NCBI GenBank assembly: GCA_003635185.1
Contig: PYJA01000113.1
Span: forward strand, 1 to 64,000
Length of the DNA stretch: 64,000 bases
DNA from: Candidatus Poribacteria bacterium
GTDB taxonomy: Bacteria > Poribacteria > WGA-4E > WGA-3G
Direction: 5' to 3'
Shown here: positions 51,047-59,524 of the stretch, piece by piece
Layout: each line of letters begins with the position of its first letter
How positions within the stretch are numbered: position 1 is the first letter of the stretch
Notes under the pieces: generated by a model
Told to the model about the DNA's origin: nothing
Seen by the model: only the letters and a program-made list of their open reading frames with translations
Database searches by the model: none
Translations under genes and position numbers: made by a program

Positions 51047-53083
51047 ATGAAGAGAACAGCCTATTTGCTTCTAAAAGTTTTTTTAGTGATATTTGCTTTT
51101 ACACCAAATACCTTTGCTCAAGATTGGACAAAGTGGGGTTTACCTGAAGGCGCGAAAGCCCGTCTTGGTAAGGGAAATATAATAAAAATTGCCTATTCCG
51201 ACGATGGCACACGACTGGCGGTGGCAAGTGGCGCAGGTATTTGGATTTACGATACACAGACAGGAAAAGAACTCAATCTGTTTATAAGACATACGAACAA
51301 AGATGATATTGCACGAGACATATCGTTTAGTCCTGATGGGTTGCTACTCGCTGCTGGAGGCCGCATGCCCATTCCTATATGGGATGTAAGTACTGGCAAA
51401 ACTCTCCGAATGCTTAAAATGGATAAGGGTTATGTCAGAAGTGTGTCGTTCAGTCCTGATGGGATGACACTTGCCACTGGTGGTGGGGACAAGACCATTC
51501 GATTATGGGATATCGCCACTGGAAATATGATCCAAAAATTTGAGGTTCCAGGTAGGTTGATTCTTAAGAGCATAGCATTCAGTCCTGATGGATTGATTAT
51601 TGCTTCAGGAAGCCATTACGACAACGATATTATCCATTTATGGGATATTGCCACAGGGACAAACATACAGACGCTAAAAGGGAATTTGAACGAATCATCA
51701 GACATAAAGTTTAGTCCTGATGGGCAGTTGATAGCTGCTGGGAGAGGAAGTTACATAAATGTATGGGATGTAAGCACCGGAGCAATAATCCGAACGCTTC
51801 AGAGGGCTGGGATGATGGCCAGGAGCGCGTCGTTTAGTCCTGACGGAAAAACAATCGTCGCTGGAGGTATGGGTAATACGATTCATTTTTGGGACATCAA
51901 CACTGGTCGCAGCCTCGGATCACTTTGGGGGCATACGCATGATGTTGTCCTGAGTGTAGCGTTTAGTCCAGATGGGAAGACACTTGCAAGCGCGGGTAGA
52001 GATAGCATTCTTATATGGGATCTTCACTCCCACAAAGTTATACGTACACTTGAGGGGCATACAAGTTCTATGAATAGCATAACTTTTAGTCCTGATGGGC
52101 AGCTACTTGCTATGAAGAGTCCACATGATACCATTTCCTTATGGAATGTACGTACCAGCACAATATTTCGTACACTTAAGGGACATAGAAAATCTGTATA
52201 TGGTGTATCATTCAGTCCTGATGGGCAGTTAATCGCTTCTGCGGGGGGTAAGGATACGACCGTTCGCTTGTGGGATGTTACCACAGGAACAAATATACAC
52301 ACGCTTGAGGGTCATACGAGTCCTGTCTATGGTGTGTCGTTCAGTCCCGATGGGAAAATACTCACCTCTATTGATATGAGCGGGACTGGTGAGCAGATCA
52401 ATAGGACTCTACGGTTATGGGATGTTGCCACTGGATCAGAAATAACAGATCTCAGTAAGCATATAGATGAGGCAGGTATTATATTGTTTAGTCCTGATGG
52501 AAAGTTACTTACTTCGAAGAGCCCGCACGATAACCTGCGTCTATTGGATACTCACACTGGCACGGTTCTCCAAACGTTTGTTGGACATGCGAGTCCAGTC
52601 TATAACGTATCGTTCAGTCCTGATGGGAAGTTACTCGCCTCTACGGATAAGGACAATACCATTCGTCTGTGGGATGTTGCCACTGGTACGACTCTTCACA
52701 CACTTATAGGGCATACGAGTCCTGTCTATAGGGTGTTGTTGTTCAGTCCTGGCGGACAGAAACTCGTTTCTGCAGGGGGTGAAGAAAACAACTTTCGGTT
52801 ATGGGATGTTGACACAGGCAAAACGCTCCACACACTTGAGGGACATACGGATCCTATTACAAGCGTTTCATTTAGTCCTGATGGAAATACACTCGTTAGT
52901 TCAAGTTGGGACAATACCGTCCGTTTATGGGATGTTGAATCAGGGGATACCCTCCGAACACTTGAGGGACATACGCGTAGTGTCATACGCGCATTGTTTA
53001 GTCCAGACGGAAAAACACTCGCCAGTACAAGTTATTCTAACGGGATTGTATATTTGTGGGATGTCACGACTATAAAAAGGTAA
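51047..53083 (+). CDS. secreted WD40-repeat protein
   Basis: A 678-residue exported protein with a signal peptide (about 1-24, ending TFAQDW). Fourteen repeat units are marked by the recurring FSPDG phrase and WD-type ends (LWDIATG, LWDVTTG, LWDVESG), preceded by one more diverged unit, giving about two propellers. The highly repeated DNA may undergo unequal recombination. There is no C-terminal sorting domain. The likely role is protein binding at the cell surface, perhaps with the host, as inferred for other such proteins. TAAGGAG precedes the ATG. Confidence 0.92.
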   Translation: MKRTAYLLLKVFLVIFAFTPNTFAQDWTKWGLPEGAKARLGKGNIIKIAYSDDGTRLAVASGAGIWIYDTQTGKELNLFIRHTNKDDIARDISFSPDGLLLAAGGRMPIPIWDVSTGKTLRMLKMDKGYVRSVSFSPDGMTLATGGGDKTIRLWDIATGNMIQKFEVPGRLILKSIAFSPDGLIIASGSHYDNDIIHLWDIATGTNIQTLKGNLNESSDIKFSPDGQLIAAGRGSYINVWDVSTGAIIRTLQRAGMMARSASFSPDGKTIVAGGMGNTIHFWDINTGRSLGSLWGHTHDVVLSVAFSPDGKTLASAGRDSILIWDLHSHKVIRTLEGHTSSMNSITFSPDGQLLAMKSPHDTISLWNVRTSTIFRTLKGHRKSVYGVSFSPDGQLIASAGGKDTTVRLWDVTTGTNIHTLEGHTSPVYGVSFSPDGKILTSIDMSGTGEQINRTLRLWDVATGSEITDLSKHIDEAGIILFSPDGKLLTSKSPHDNLRLLDTHTGTVLQTFVGHASPVYNVSFSPDGKLLASTDKDNTIRLWDVATGTTLHTLIGHTSPVYRVLLFSPGGQKLVSAGGEENNFRLWDVDTGKTLHTLEGHTDPITSVSFSPDGNTLVSSSWDNTVRLWDVESGDTLRTLEGHTRSVIRALFSPDGKTLASTSYSNGIVYLWDVTTIKR

Positions 53084-53146
53084 AAAGGGAGTAATACCAA
53101 ATTAATGCGATTCATAGTGGTAGGTGCGGTTTCCTAACCGTATTTA

Positions 53147-53358
53147 TGTGTCAATTACCTGGACAGTGGCGAGGTTAGGAAGAAATCAACGGTATGAATC
53201 ATGGCGAATGCCATACGCGCATTCGTCTTTAGTCATTCCCCGGGTATGAATCATGGCGAATACGCATAAGATATTCGCCATGATTCCCCACCTCGCCAGC
53301 GAAAGTGTCCAAGATTGTTGTTCATTGAAATGTCCACATATTTTCGGATTTTGCTATA
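53147..53358. repeat. MITE-like element, family B copy 2
   Basis: Contains CAATTACCTGGACAGTGGCG at its left and GTCCACATATTTTCGGATTT to GCTATA at its right, the two family B ends. The middle holds an inserted CATGGCGAATAC palindrome pair. It fills the gap between converging genes; no gene is seen. Confidence 0.7.
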
Positions 53359-53375
53359 AATAGCTTTGAGCAGAA

Positions 53376-54164
53376 TTACCTTTTCAGATTTGCCCAAGTT
53401 GTTGCCAATTTTCCACGTGCGGAAACATCAAGTGTATCTTTCACAATTTTCTGGATGTCCGCTTCAGAAAGCGGATAGTTGGCTAACATCAGTTCGTCCA
53501 TGCGACCTTGAAAGAAACGTGGGCAGCAATCGTTACTCTCACCGCCAAACCGCAACGTCTTATTTGGTGAACTTCTGCCTACTCCTTTTTGTGGAATTAC
53601 CTTGCCATCATGCTCGCCATTAATATAGAAACGTGCCTCTGCTCCGTTCCACACAAGCGCAACATGCGACCATTCTTTCGCCTTCACCTTACCGAAAGAA
53701 ATATGGTAACCTTCGTTATCGGTGTCGTAGAAATAGTAAGCGAATTGTCCGGCCCCCGGTTCAATTTGCAGATAGTAGGTGTTTTTGTAGAAAATCGTGA
53801 ATTTGTTCTCCTGCCCACCTGCGGGAAGTTCGTCTGGGTAAATCCACGCCATCATCGTAATGGCTTTGTCTATATCCAGCTCATCGGAGTGTGGGACCTC
53901 TATATAATTCGGTTCTCCGACTTTGCCAGCCATTTGAACGGCTTTGCCGAGGATACCGTCAGTCCATTCAACATCACCGTTGAATTTTCCGACTAAGCCA
54001 GCAGTAGCGTCTTTCGTTTCTTTTCCGCTGCCTTCATCAAAATGCCAGACATATAACTTCTTGCCGAGTTGTTCCACGTTTCCTTTACCACCGGCAGCGA
54101 ACCCAACTTGGCAAAGGAGTAGACTCAGAAAGATACTTAGGATGATAAGTTTCAGAGTTTTCAT
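53376..54164 (-). CDS. secreted LamG-domain protein 1
   Basis: A 262-residue exported protein with a signal peptide (about 1-23). The body is a laminin-G/concanavalin-like domain (LYVWHFDEGSGKETKDATAG, MMAWIYPDELPAGG, SHVALVWNGAEARFYINGEHDGKV, MDELMLANYPLSEADIQKI), a fold often used to bind sugars. The C-terminus GKLATTWANLKR is shared with the LamG gene at 54463. AAGGAGAA precedes the ATG. No catalytic residues are recognised. Confidence 0.92.
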   Translation of the reverse strand: MKTLKLIILSIFLSLLLCQVGFAAGGKGNVEQLGKKLYVWHFDEGSGKETKDATAGLVGKFNGDVEWTDGILGKAVQMAGKVGEPNYIEVPHSDELDIDKAITMMAWIYPDELPAGGQENKFTIFYKNTYYLQIEPGAGQFAYYFYDTDNEGYHISFGKVKAKEWSHVALVWNGAEARFYINGEHDGKVIPQKGVGRSSPNKTLRFGGESNDCCPRFFQGRMDELMLANYPLSEADIQKIVKDTLDVSARGKLATTWANLKR

Positions 54165-54240
54165 GTTGATTTCTCCTTGAAAAGATATTTCAAATTATGG
54201 AAAGTTGGAAACTATGATGGTTAACACAAATTGGAATTTT

Positions 54241-54393
54241 ATAGTGAAATCTATAATTACTTGCACACAATTGTAGCGCAAACTTTTAGTTTGCGTACAC
54301 TACTGCACAAACTAAAAGTTTGTGCTACAGCACAGTCTGGGTGGTTTAGATCCCATGAACCAAAAGTGTGCATATATTTTGGATTTTACTATA
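54241..54393. repeat. MITE-like element with TATAGT ends, different interior
   Basis: Starts TATAGTGAAATCTATAATTA and ends TTTTGGATTTTACTATA, family B ends, but the interior is a palindrome of TTGTAGCGCAAACTTTTAGT and its inverse (GTTTGTGCTACA). This suggests different cargo between the same ends. Confidence 0.75.
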
Positions 54394-54462
54394 ACAGAGA
54401 CGGGGACTGAGGCCCGCCTATACGACAGAATTGCGAATATTAAACAACAGTGATGTGCTTGC

Positions 54463-55230
54463 TTATCTCTTTAGGTTTGCCCAGGTTGTGGCAAGTTTCC
54501 CACCAGGATCAACTGCAAAGAGCACACCGTTGTTCATGTCCTGATTGATTTCGTCTTCGGAAAGGGCGCGGTTGTATATGGCTACCTCGTCAACAAGACA
54601 TACTGTGCCAGAAAGTCCTGTCTGGGATTTGCCGATGCGGAAGACAACGTCGACGCTGTTTATCTTACCAGCGGGTGGTTTGTATGCCACATCTAACTTG
54701 CCGTCAATGTATTGGCGGATCATATCGCCATCGTAGGTAGAAGCGACGTGGTGCCATTCTTCCAGTACGGGTTTAATGGTCTGTATTCTTCGGGACCCTT
54801 GCCATCCACCAATATTCATCCATGTCTCAATTTGCGGCGCACCAGTAGGGTTTGAACTCCATTGGAGGCAATACCCGCCAGTGTTGTTTGCTGTTCTGCG
54901 CCCCATCAGATTAGAATCACCTTGGTTTTGTTCTGGGAAAAACCACGCTTGAATCGTGAGTTCATCCGTTATATCAAGTTCGGGAACAGCGTCAACCTCT
55001 ACAAATTGTTCTGTATTTGCCAAATGGATGCATCCGCCAATTTTGCCTTCTTTTGACCATGTTGCCCCATTCAGCGTAGCCTCAAGGTTATTTCCGCTTG
55101 CATCCTTCGCTTTGTCGCCCACACCTTCATCAAAGGGGAGGTACATCATGAGTGCCTTGTCATCTTTTAATGCCCAAGCATTGATACTGAGGCTTAGGAC
55201 AACGAGGAGTACAGTAGTAATAAGTTTCAT
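54463..55230 (-). CDS. secreted LamG-domain protein 2
   Basis: A 255-residue exported protein with a signal peptide (about 1-20, ending AWA). One LamG domain: MMYLPFDEGVGDKAKDASGN, IQAWFFPEQNQGDSNLMGR, WHHVASTYDGDMIRQYIDGK, LVDEVAIYNRALSEDEIN. It ends GKLATTWANLKR like its neighbour at 53376, although the domains themselves are only moderately similar, so the tail may be a dedicated signal. Located upstream of the first LamG gene in the same direction, with a repeat in between. Confidence 0.92.
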   Translation of the reverse strand: MKLITTVLLVVLSLSINAWALKDDKALMMYLPFDEGVGDKAKDASGNNLEATLNGATWSKEGKIGGCIHLANTEQFVEVDAVPELDITDELTIQAWFFPEQNQGDSNLMGRRTANNTGGYCLQWSSNPTGAPQIETWMNIGGWQGSRRIQTIKPVLEEWHHVASTYDGDMIRQYIDGKLDVAYKPPAGKINSVDVVFRIGKSQTGLSGTVCLVDEVAIYNRALSEDEINQDMNNGVLFAVDPGGKLATTWANLKR

Positions 55231-55431
55231 CTCAAAACTCCTTTGTTACGACCGTGAGATTTGTTTGATCGGACATATTAAAACTTGGAAATTTGAATTT
55301 CCTTTGCTGTGATAAATTTGAGCAGCGTCGGAATCTCAATTGCCATAGAGAAATTATTAAATAGGACAGATAAAATCGGAATTTGTTCACGCACTGCGGA
55401 ATTTCACAATGCCAAAACGGGGAAAGTTGCT

Positions 55432-55567
55432 CGCGTTCTTGACGAACAATGATGATGCGGATATCCAGTTTCGCGGCTGTCTCAATAATTGGGTTAACAG
55501 GATATGCAAATAGGTATTCCACACCTTCTGCCCTCAGGACTTTGGCGATCGCATCAACAACTTTTAT
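55432..55567 (-). pseudogene. N-terminal remnant of a TPP-dependent enzyme
   Basis: Minus-strand reading gives KVVDAIAKVLRAEGVEYLFAYPVNPIIETAAKLD..IRIIIVRQERE, the first 45 residues of an acetolactate synthase-type thiamine diphosphate enzyme. A ribosome site AGGAG is followed at the right distance by ATA where ATG is expected, so the start codon is apparently mutated. The similarity ends abruptly after RQERE and the following sequence is unrelated. Nothing else is recognised in 55231-55431. Confidence 0.75.
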
Positions 55568-55588
55568 AAAAATCTCCTATGAGGTCAA

Positions 55589-56395
55589 CTATGGTTGGAT
55601 TGGGCTGCCAGCTTCCATCACAAGCGGAAAATGGTCGCCAGCCAATTTTTCGCCATCGTTGACTGTGACAAAGGACTTCATCACATGGTTACCACTTGCA
55701 TCATAAAGTGTTTCGCTCGTCATATAATGTACTGCAATGGCGCGCCGTGGTTGACCACTGCTGTTGTCATGCGATCCGTGCCACGTCAAGGAGTGGTGAT
55801 AATGGACATAGCCTTTAGGTACGGGGCAAAGTTCCACTTCTAATTCATGCTCTTCAAATTGGGCTGGCATTGAGTGGATGTCTTTAACGGAATGCAGGAA
55901 GGAAATCTGATTACCCCAATGGTATGACCGAGGTACCATGCGCATACACCCGTTGCTTTCATCAACATCGTCTAACGCAACCCAACCAGTTACCTGACTG
56001 GTCTTCGGTGTCAAAATTGGCCAGTAAGGGGAATCCTGATGCCACATGTTGACTCCACCGACTTGTGCTGGTTTGTATTGGATTTGGTCATGCCAGACAC
56101 GTACCTCTGTTGCGGATGTGAGTTGTCCAATTTCTTCAACGATAATTGGGTTATGAACAAGTTGATGATAGGCAGAACTCGCCTCCCAGATATTGACAAT
56201 TTGCCAGACCGGTGTTTCTTCTCTGCCACCGAGATTTGCTATATGAACTGGTTGCGGAATATCGTCTTTTTTGTAATCATCAATAACGCGTGCTAATTCT
56301 GACCGCAATTCTTCAACTTGTTCGTCGTTCAAAACACGACTTCCAAGTAGAAAGCCCTTCTCACGAAATGTGTCGATTTGGGCTTGGTTGAGCAT
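55589..56395 (-). CDS. PhyH-family dioxygenase, tandem copy 1
   Basis: A 268-residue Fe(II)/2-oxoglutarate oxygenase with the HxD motif (H119, D121 in MWHQDSPYW) and a downstream His in HHSLTWHGSHDN; the RRAIAVHYM segment supplies the Arg. It is close to the paralogue at 56444 (about three-quarters identical by eye), showing a recent duplication. The ATG is close after the stop of the second copy (48 bases), so the two are likely cotranscribed. The substrate is unknown. Confidence 0.93.
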   Translation of the reverse strand: MLNQAQIDTFREKGFLLGSRVLNDEQVEELRSELARVIDDYKKDDIPQPVHIANLGGREETPVWQIVNIWEASSAYHQLVHNPIIVEEIGQLTSATEVRVWHDQIQYKPAQVGGVNMWHQDSPYWPILTPKTSQVTGWVALDDVDESNGCMRMVPRSYHWGNQISFLHSVKDIHSMPAQFEEHELEVELCPVPKGYVHYHHSLTWHGSHDNSSGQPRRAIAVHYMTSETLYDASGNHVMKSFVTVNDGEKLAGDHFPLVMEAGSPIQP

Positions 56396-56443
56396 ATTTG
56401 TCTCCTAAAACAAATTTTCTTGTAGGGAATATTTATAAAATCA

Positions 56444-57256
56444 TCAAGCCATTGGGTTTGTCGGTGTTCCGTTTTCCATAACAAGCGGAAAATGATCACC
56501 AGCCAATTTTTCACCGCCATTCACAGTAACAAAAGATTTCATGAGGTGATTGCCTTCTTCATGGTAAATCGTTTCGCTTGTCATATAATGCACCGCAATA
56601 GCACGTCGCGCGGCATCGCTGCTGTTGTCATGCGATCCGTGCCACGTCAATGAATGATGGTAATGCACATGTCCTTTCGGTACCGGGCAGAGTTCCACAG
56701 ACAGTTCGTTATCTTCAAAGTGGTCATGCATTTTATGGATGTCTCCGACACTGCCTAAAAACTTCATCTGAGGGCCCCAGTGATAGGAACCGGGGACCAT
56801 GCGCATACACCCATTGCTTTCATTGGCATCGTCTAAAGCGACCCAAGCTGTTACCTGACTCGTTTTCGGCATTAGAATACCCCACAACGGTGAATCCTGA
56901 TGCCATTTGTTAACGCCGCCGATCTGAGGCGGTTTGTATTGGATTTGGTCGTGCCAGACGCGGACCTCTGTCGCGGACGTTAGTTGCCCTATTTCTTGGA
57001 CAATTACCGGATTGTAAATCAGTCGGTGGTAGGCAGGGCTCGCCTCCCAGATATTGACGATTTGCCAGACAGGGCTTTCTTCCTGTCCGCCAAGGTTCGC
57101 AATACGTACTGGCTGTGGGATATCGGTCTTTTCATAATCGTCAATAACGCGCGCTAATTCTGACCGCAATTCTTCAACTTGTTCGTCAGTTAGGACACGG
57201 TTTCCGAGCAGAAAGCCTTTCTCGCGAAACGCGTTGACCTGGGTTTGGGTAAGCAT
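56444..57256 (-). CDS. PhyH-family dioxygenase, tandem copy 2
   Basis: A 270-residue paralogue of the preceding gene, with the iron ligands H119 and D121 (KWHQDSPLW) and His in HHSLTWHGSHDN. It is the first gene of the pair behind a perfect promoter. The N-terminal 50 residues of the two copies are nearly identical while the middle differs more, which is expected if the substrate pocket has diverged. Confidence 0.93.
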   Translation of the reverse strand: MLTQTQVNAFREKGFLLGNRVLTDEQVEELRSELARVIDDYEKTDIPQPVRIANLGGQEESPVWQIVNIWEASPAYHRLIYNPVIVQEIGQLTSATEVRVWHDQIQYKPPQIGGVNKWHQDSPLWGILMPKTSQVTAWVALDDANESNGCMRMVPGSYHWGPQMKFLGSVGDIHKMHDHFEDNELSVELCPVPKGHVHYHHSLTWHGSHDNSSDAARRAIAVHYMTSETIYHEEGNHLMKSFVTVNGGEKLAGDHFPLVMENGTPTNPMA

Positions 57257-57285
57257 GTTTGTCTCCTATGGATTTTGTGTTAGAC

Positions 57286-57314
57286 ATTATAGCATGTTAA
57301 TATTTTTGTGTCAA
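57286..57314 (-). promoter_or_regulatory. promoter of the PhyH pair
   Basis: On the minus strand TTGACA (57314-57309) and TATAAT (57291-57286), spacing 17, both perfect, 29 bases before the ATG. Confidence 0.8.
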
Positions 57315-57330
57315 ATTTCGGTAGCGCATG

Positions 57331-57347
57331 CAGGGTTATTTAGTTTT
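57331..57347 (-). repeat. dispersed short repeat, copy 3 (inverted)
   Basis: CAGGGTTATTTAGTTTT is the inverse of the AAACTAAATAACCCTG core of the family at 588, 13057 and 57923. It lies just upstream of the PhyH promoter, like two other copies relative to their promoters. Confidence 0.65.
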
Positions 57348-57402
57348 CGGTTTTTTGGACAAATTTTTAACACCTGCTATATACCCCGGGCCGGTGAATC
57401 AA

Positions 57403-57429
57403 CGCCAAATGCGCGTTTGGCATTTGGCG
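57403..57429. repeat. CGCCAAATGC palindrome
   Basis: CGCCAAATGC (57403-57412) and GCATTTGGCG (57420-57429) form a 10-bp perfect stem with a 7-base loop. The words recur in diverged form around 40265. Confidence 0.6.
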
Positions 57430-57567
57430 GGTGCGGTTTCTAACCAATGCAGAGGACCACACGGGGAATGCCATACGCGCATTCATACCGTTGATTTGGC
57501 GTATTCTGCCGAATTTGGATCAAAAACTCTTATTAGTAAAACGGACAATTAATGGGACACTTTTGTA

Positions 57568-57588
57568 CCGCAATCTGCCAGATTGCGG
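57568..57588. repeat. CCGCAATCTG palindrome
   Basis: CCGCAATCTG and CAGATTGCGG form a 10-bp stem with one base between. It is followed by a TTTATGCTAC-type word seen in other repeats. No gene is found in 57315-58403; the region consists of repeats and promoters. Confidence 0.6.
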
Positions 57589-57721
57589 TTTGTGGTACAA
57601 ACTAAAAGTTTATGCTACCACTTCTATTGTCCATTATGTTCCATAATAGGTTTATCAAAATGCCCCAATAATTTCAAAGTTCACTAATAGTGACTTGCCT
57701 TGTCCGATGCGGTGCGGTTTC

Positions 57722-57872
57722 ATGAAGATTAATTTATCAATTCGGTAATTTTCCATCCGCACAAGGCACGTATACCCCACCGCTGGCGAGGCGGGGAATG
57801 CCTAAATGGCATTCATACCGTTGATTTCTTCCTAACCTCGCCACATTACCCAATTTATTTTTTAATCTTCAT
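57722..57872. repeat. MITE-like element, family A copy 3
   Basis: Begins ATGAAGATTAATTTATC and ends TTTTTTAATCTTCAT; the centre contains the CTTCCTAACCTCGCC part and an additional CATTCATACCG segment. It is longer than the other copies because of this insert. Confidence 0.75.
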
Positions 57873-57922
57873 CTAACCGCACCTACCGGCCTGGAGTCCT
57901 AACTTTGAGTCCAACTCAATAA

Positions 57923-57951
57923 CGGAAAATTCTTAAAACTAAATAACCCTG
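57923..57951 (+). repeat. dispersed short repeat, copy 4
   Basis: Almost identical to 588-616 across 29 bases. It lies 11 bases before the first promoter of the triple array. Confidence 0.7.
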
Positions 57952-57961
57952 CAATTTGGAC

Positions 57962-58112
57962 TTGACATTTTTCGCGTACTTTATTATACTATGTGATAGG
58001 ATGTTAGGAATGTGAAATTTTCTTGACATTTACCATGTATTAGTGTATACTATATGGTAAGATGTTGGAAATGTAAATTTTTCTTGACATTTATCATGTA
58101 TTAGTGTATAAT
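57962..58112 (+). promoter_or_regulatory. triple tandem sigma-70 promoter array with operator-like dyads
   Basis: Three promoters in a row: TTGACA/TATACT at 57962/57985, TTGACA/TATACT at 58023/58046, TTGACA/TATAAT at 58084/58107. Each spacer is exactly 17 bases and the repeat period is exactly 61 bp. Units two and three are alike beyond the boxes. In unit three CATGTATTA (58095-58103) and TAATACATG (58109-58117) form a 9-bp dyad over the spacer and -10 box, a likely repressor site; unit two has a weaker version. The nearest gene starts at 58404, leaving a leader of about 280 bases in which no gene or terminator is recognised. Confidence 0.85.
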
Positions 58113-58403
58113 ACATGGTAGACATTAGAAATTCATGGTAAATACGCGGATTTTTAATGTCGGGAAGGGGTGCTGAATGCACCGACAGTGTTATATGCCA
58201 AAGGACACCGTCGATGCTTAGCACTGCCGTATCGTATATTTAGGCGTTCTACGACAGCGCTGGTCTCTATTTTATCATGGAAAGTCCGTGTAAGTCAATT
58301 TAGGGACCAGCAACCCCTACAGGGTTTATTCCCACTTCGGACCTGCCCCTGTAGGCCTGTCTAAACATTCAACTTGCTTCATGATATAGTAAAGGAGCAC
58401 AAG

Positions 58404-58625
58404 ATGAGACAGTACTACAAACCACTTCTCATATCAATTATAATTACGCTTATGATAATAAGCGGTTTGCTGCTGTTTGGCACTTATGATGCCACGCAGG
58501 CAGACACGTTTGACTGTGAACGGATAAGATTGGACTGCGTCCCTCGTGGCCCCAAGCCGATTTGTCCAAATATGGATTTAACCCCACGCTGCCCACTAAA
58601 TGCAGCAACAAAGAGGAGAAATTAA
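58404..58625 (+). CDS. small cysteine-rich exported or membrane protein (73 aa)
   Basis: No family recognised. A hydrophobic segment (about 10-30, LLISIIITLMIISGLLLFG) acts as signal anchor or signal peptide; the rest carries four cysteines in DCERIRLDCVPRGPKPICPNMDLTPRCP. Start: ATG 58404 after AAAGGAG. It is the first gene of a three-gene unit behind the triple promoter; the next start is two bases beyond its stop. No function is claimed. Confidence 0.75.
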   Translation: MRQYYKPLLISIIITLMIISGLLLFGTYDATQADTFDCERIRLDCVPRGPKPICPNMDLTPRCPLNAATKRRN

Positions 58626-58626
58626 C

Positions 58627-59496
58627 ATGCAGAAAAAAATGTTATGGGGACTCGGTGTCCTCGCGCTACTGATCTGCACTGCATTTGTTTTTATGACAGT
58701 GCGCAATCGTGCTGAGATTCGGCAACTCAAAGAAGGGACTGCCGCAGCAGAAAAACCGTTAGAAGATAGCAACAAGCGAAAACCTGTCGCGAAAGCTGAC
58801 GAACAACCCCCTGCGGAACCGGGTTTCAAATGGGTGTGGCATAATGACCACTGGGACAAAGTGCCAATAGACGCACCAGATACGTGGCAAGGGGAACCAC
58901 ACACCGTAGATGTTTCAACGCCGGCCCCTGTCCCTGTGAGCGTTAAGACACACCTCCCCTTACTGGTCGAAATAGAAAATCCGATAATTAAGAAACAGAT
59001 CCTGTTAAGAACGATAAACGTTGACGGTATTGATATCGATTGGGCATCTCTTTCGCCAGATGAACTTGCCGAAACAATTGCAAAGTTGGAACGGCGCGAA
59101 ATCACAGAACCCGCTGGGTATTATTATAGACGCAGATCAGACAACTCACTACTTTTCGATGAAAGCGGATATCCCATTCTCCACAAAATAGGTGAACCCT
59201 TTATCTCTGTTGCCTGGACGATGGAATTCAGACCGCCACAGGAAGTATACGAGGAATACAGACAACTTGCCCGGCGACGTAATTTGCTGGATCCTTCGCC
59301 CGAACTTGACAACATCAGGGCACAAATGGAGGAGATGAGACGCACATACGCTGGTCCCCTCCCCGTCACCTTTGGGATTTCATGTGCAGGAAACGATATC
59401 GATGCGCAGGTAAAACGTGCTCATGAAACTATTGACCAATTGAAAGCAGGATTTTTTAGACAACTTGGAATAGAGTATTTATTAAGTAGATACTAA
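58627..59496 (+). CDS. membrane-anchored unknown protein (289 aa)
   Basis: No family recognised. An N-terminal membrane segment (about 6-25) precedes a charged, proline-rich stretch (to about 100), then an extracytoplasmic domain with ENPIIKKQILLRTINVDGIDIDWASLSPDELAETIAKLE and an arginine-rich C-terminal part. One cysteine occurs near the end (ISCAGND). Start: ATG 58627 after AGGAG that lies in the end of the previous gene, so the two are coupled. Middle gene of the operon. Confidence 0.75.
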   Translation: MQKKMLWGLGVLALLICTAFVFMTVRNRAEIRQLKEGTAAAEKPLEDSNKRKPVAKADEQPPAEPGFKWVWHNDHWDKVPIDAPDTWQGEPHTVDVSTPAPVPVSVKTHLPLLVEIENPIIKKQILLRTINVDGIDIDWASLSPDELAETIAKLERREITEPAGYYYRRRSDNSLLFDESGYPILHKIGEPFISVAWTMEFRPPQEVYEEYRQLARRRNLLDPSPELDNIRAQMEEMRRTYAGPLPVTFGISCAGNDIDAQVKRAHETIDQLKAGFFRQLGIEYLLSRY

Positions 59497-59524
59497 ACTG
59501 TTATAACGTAAAGGAGAAACTATT

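Noticed and set aside
53187-53330. Riboswitch or tRNA in the CATGGCGAATAC palindromes
   Set aside because: The sequence recurs as part of transposon-like repeats and has no conserved riboswitch core or tRNA features.
57962-58117. CRISPR leader or tandem array from the 61-bp units
   Set aside because: The conserved parts are promoter boxes with fixed spacing, and there are only three units with no variable spacers.
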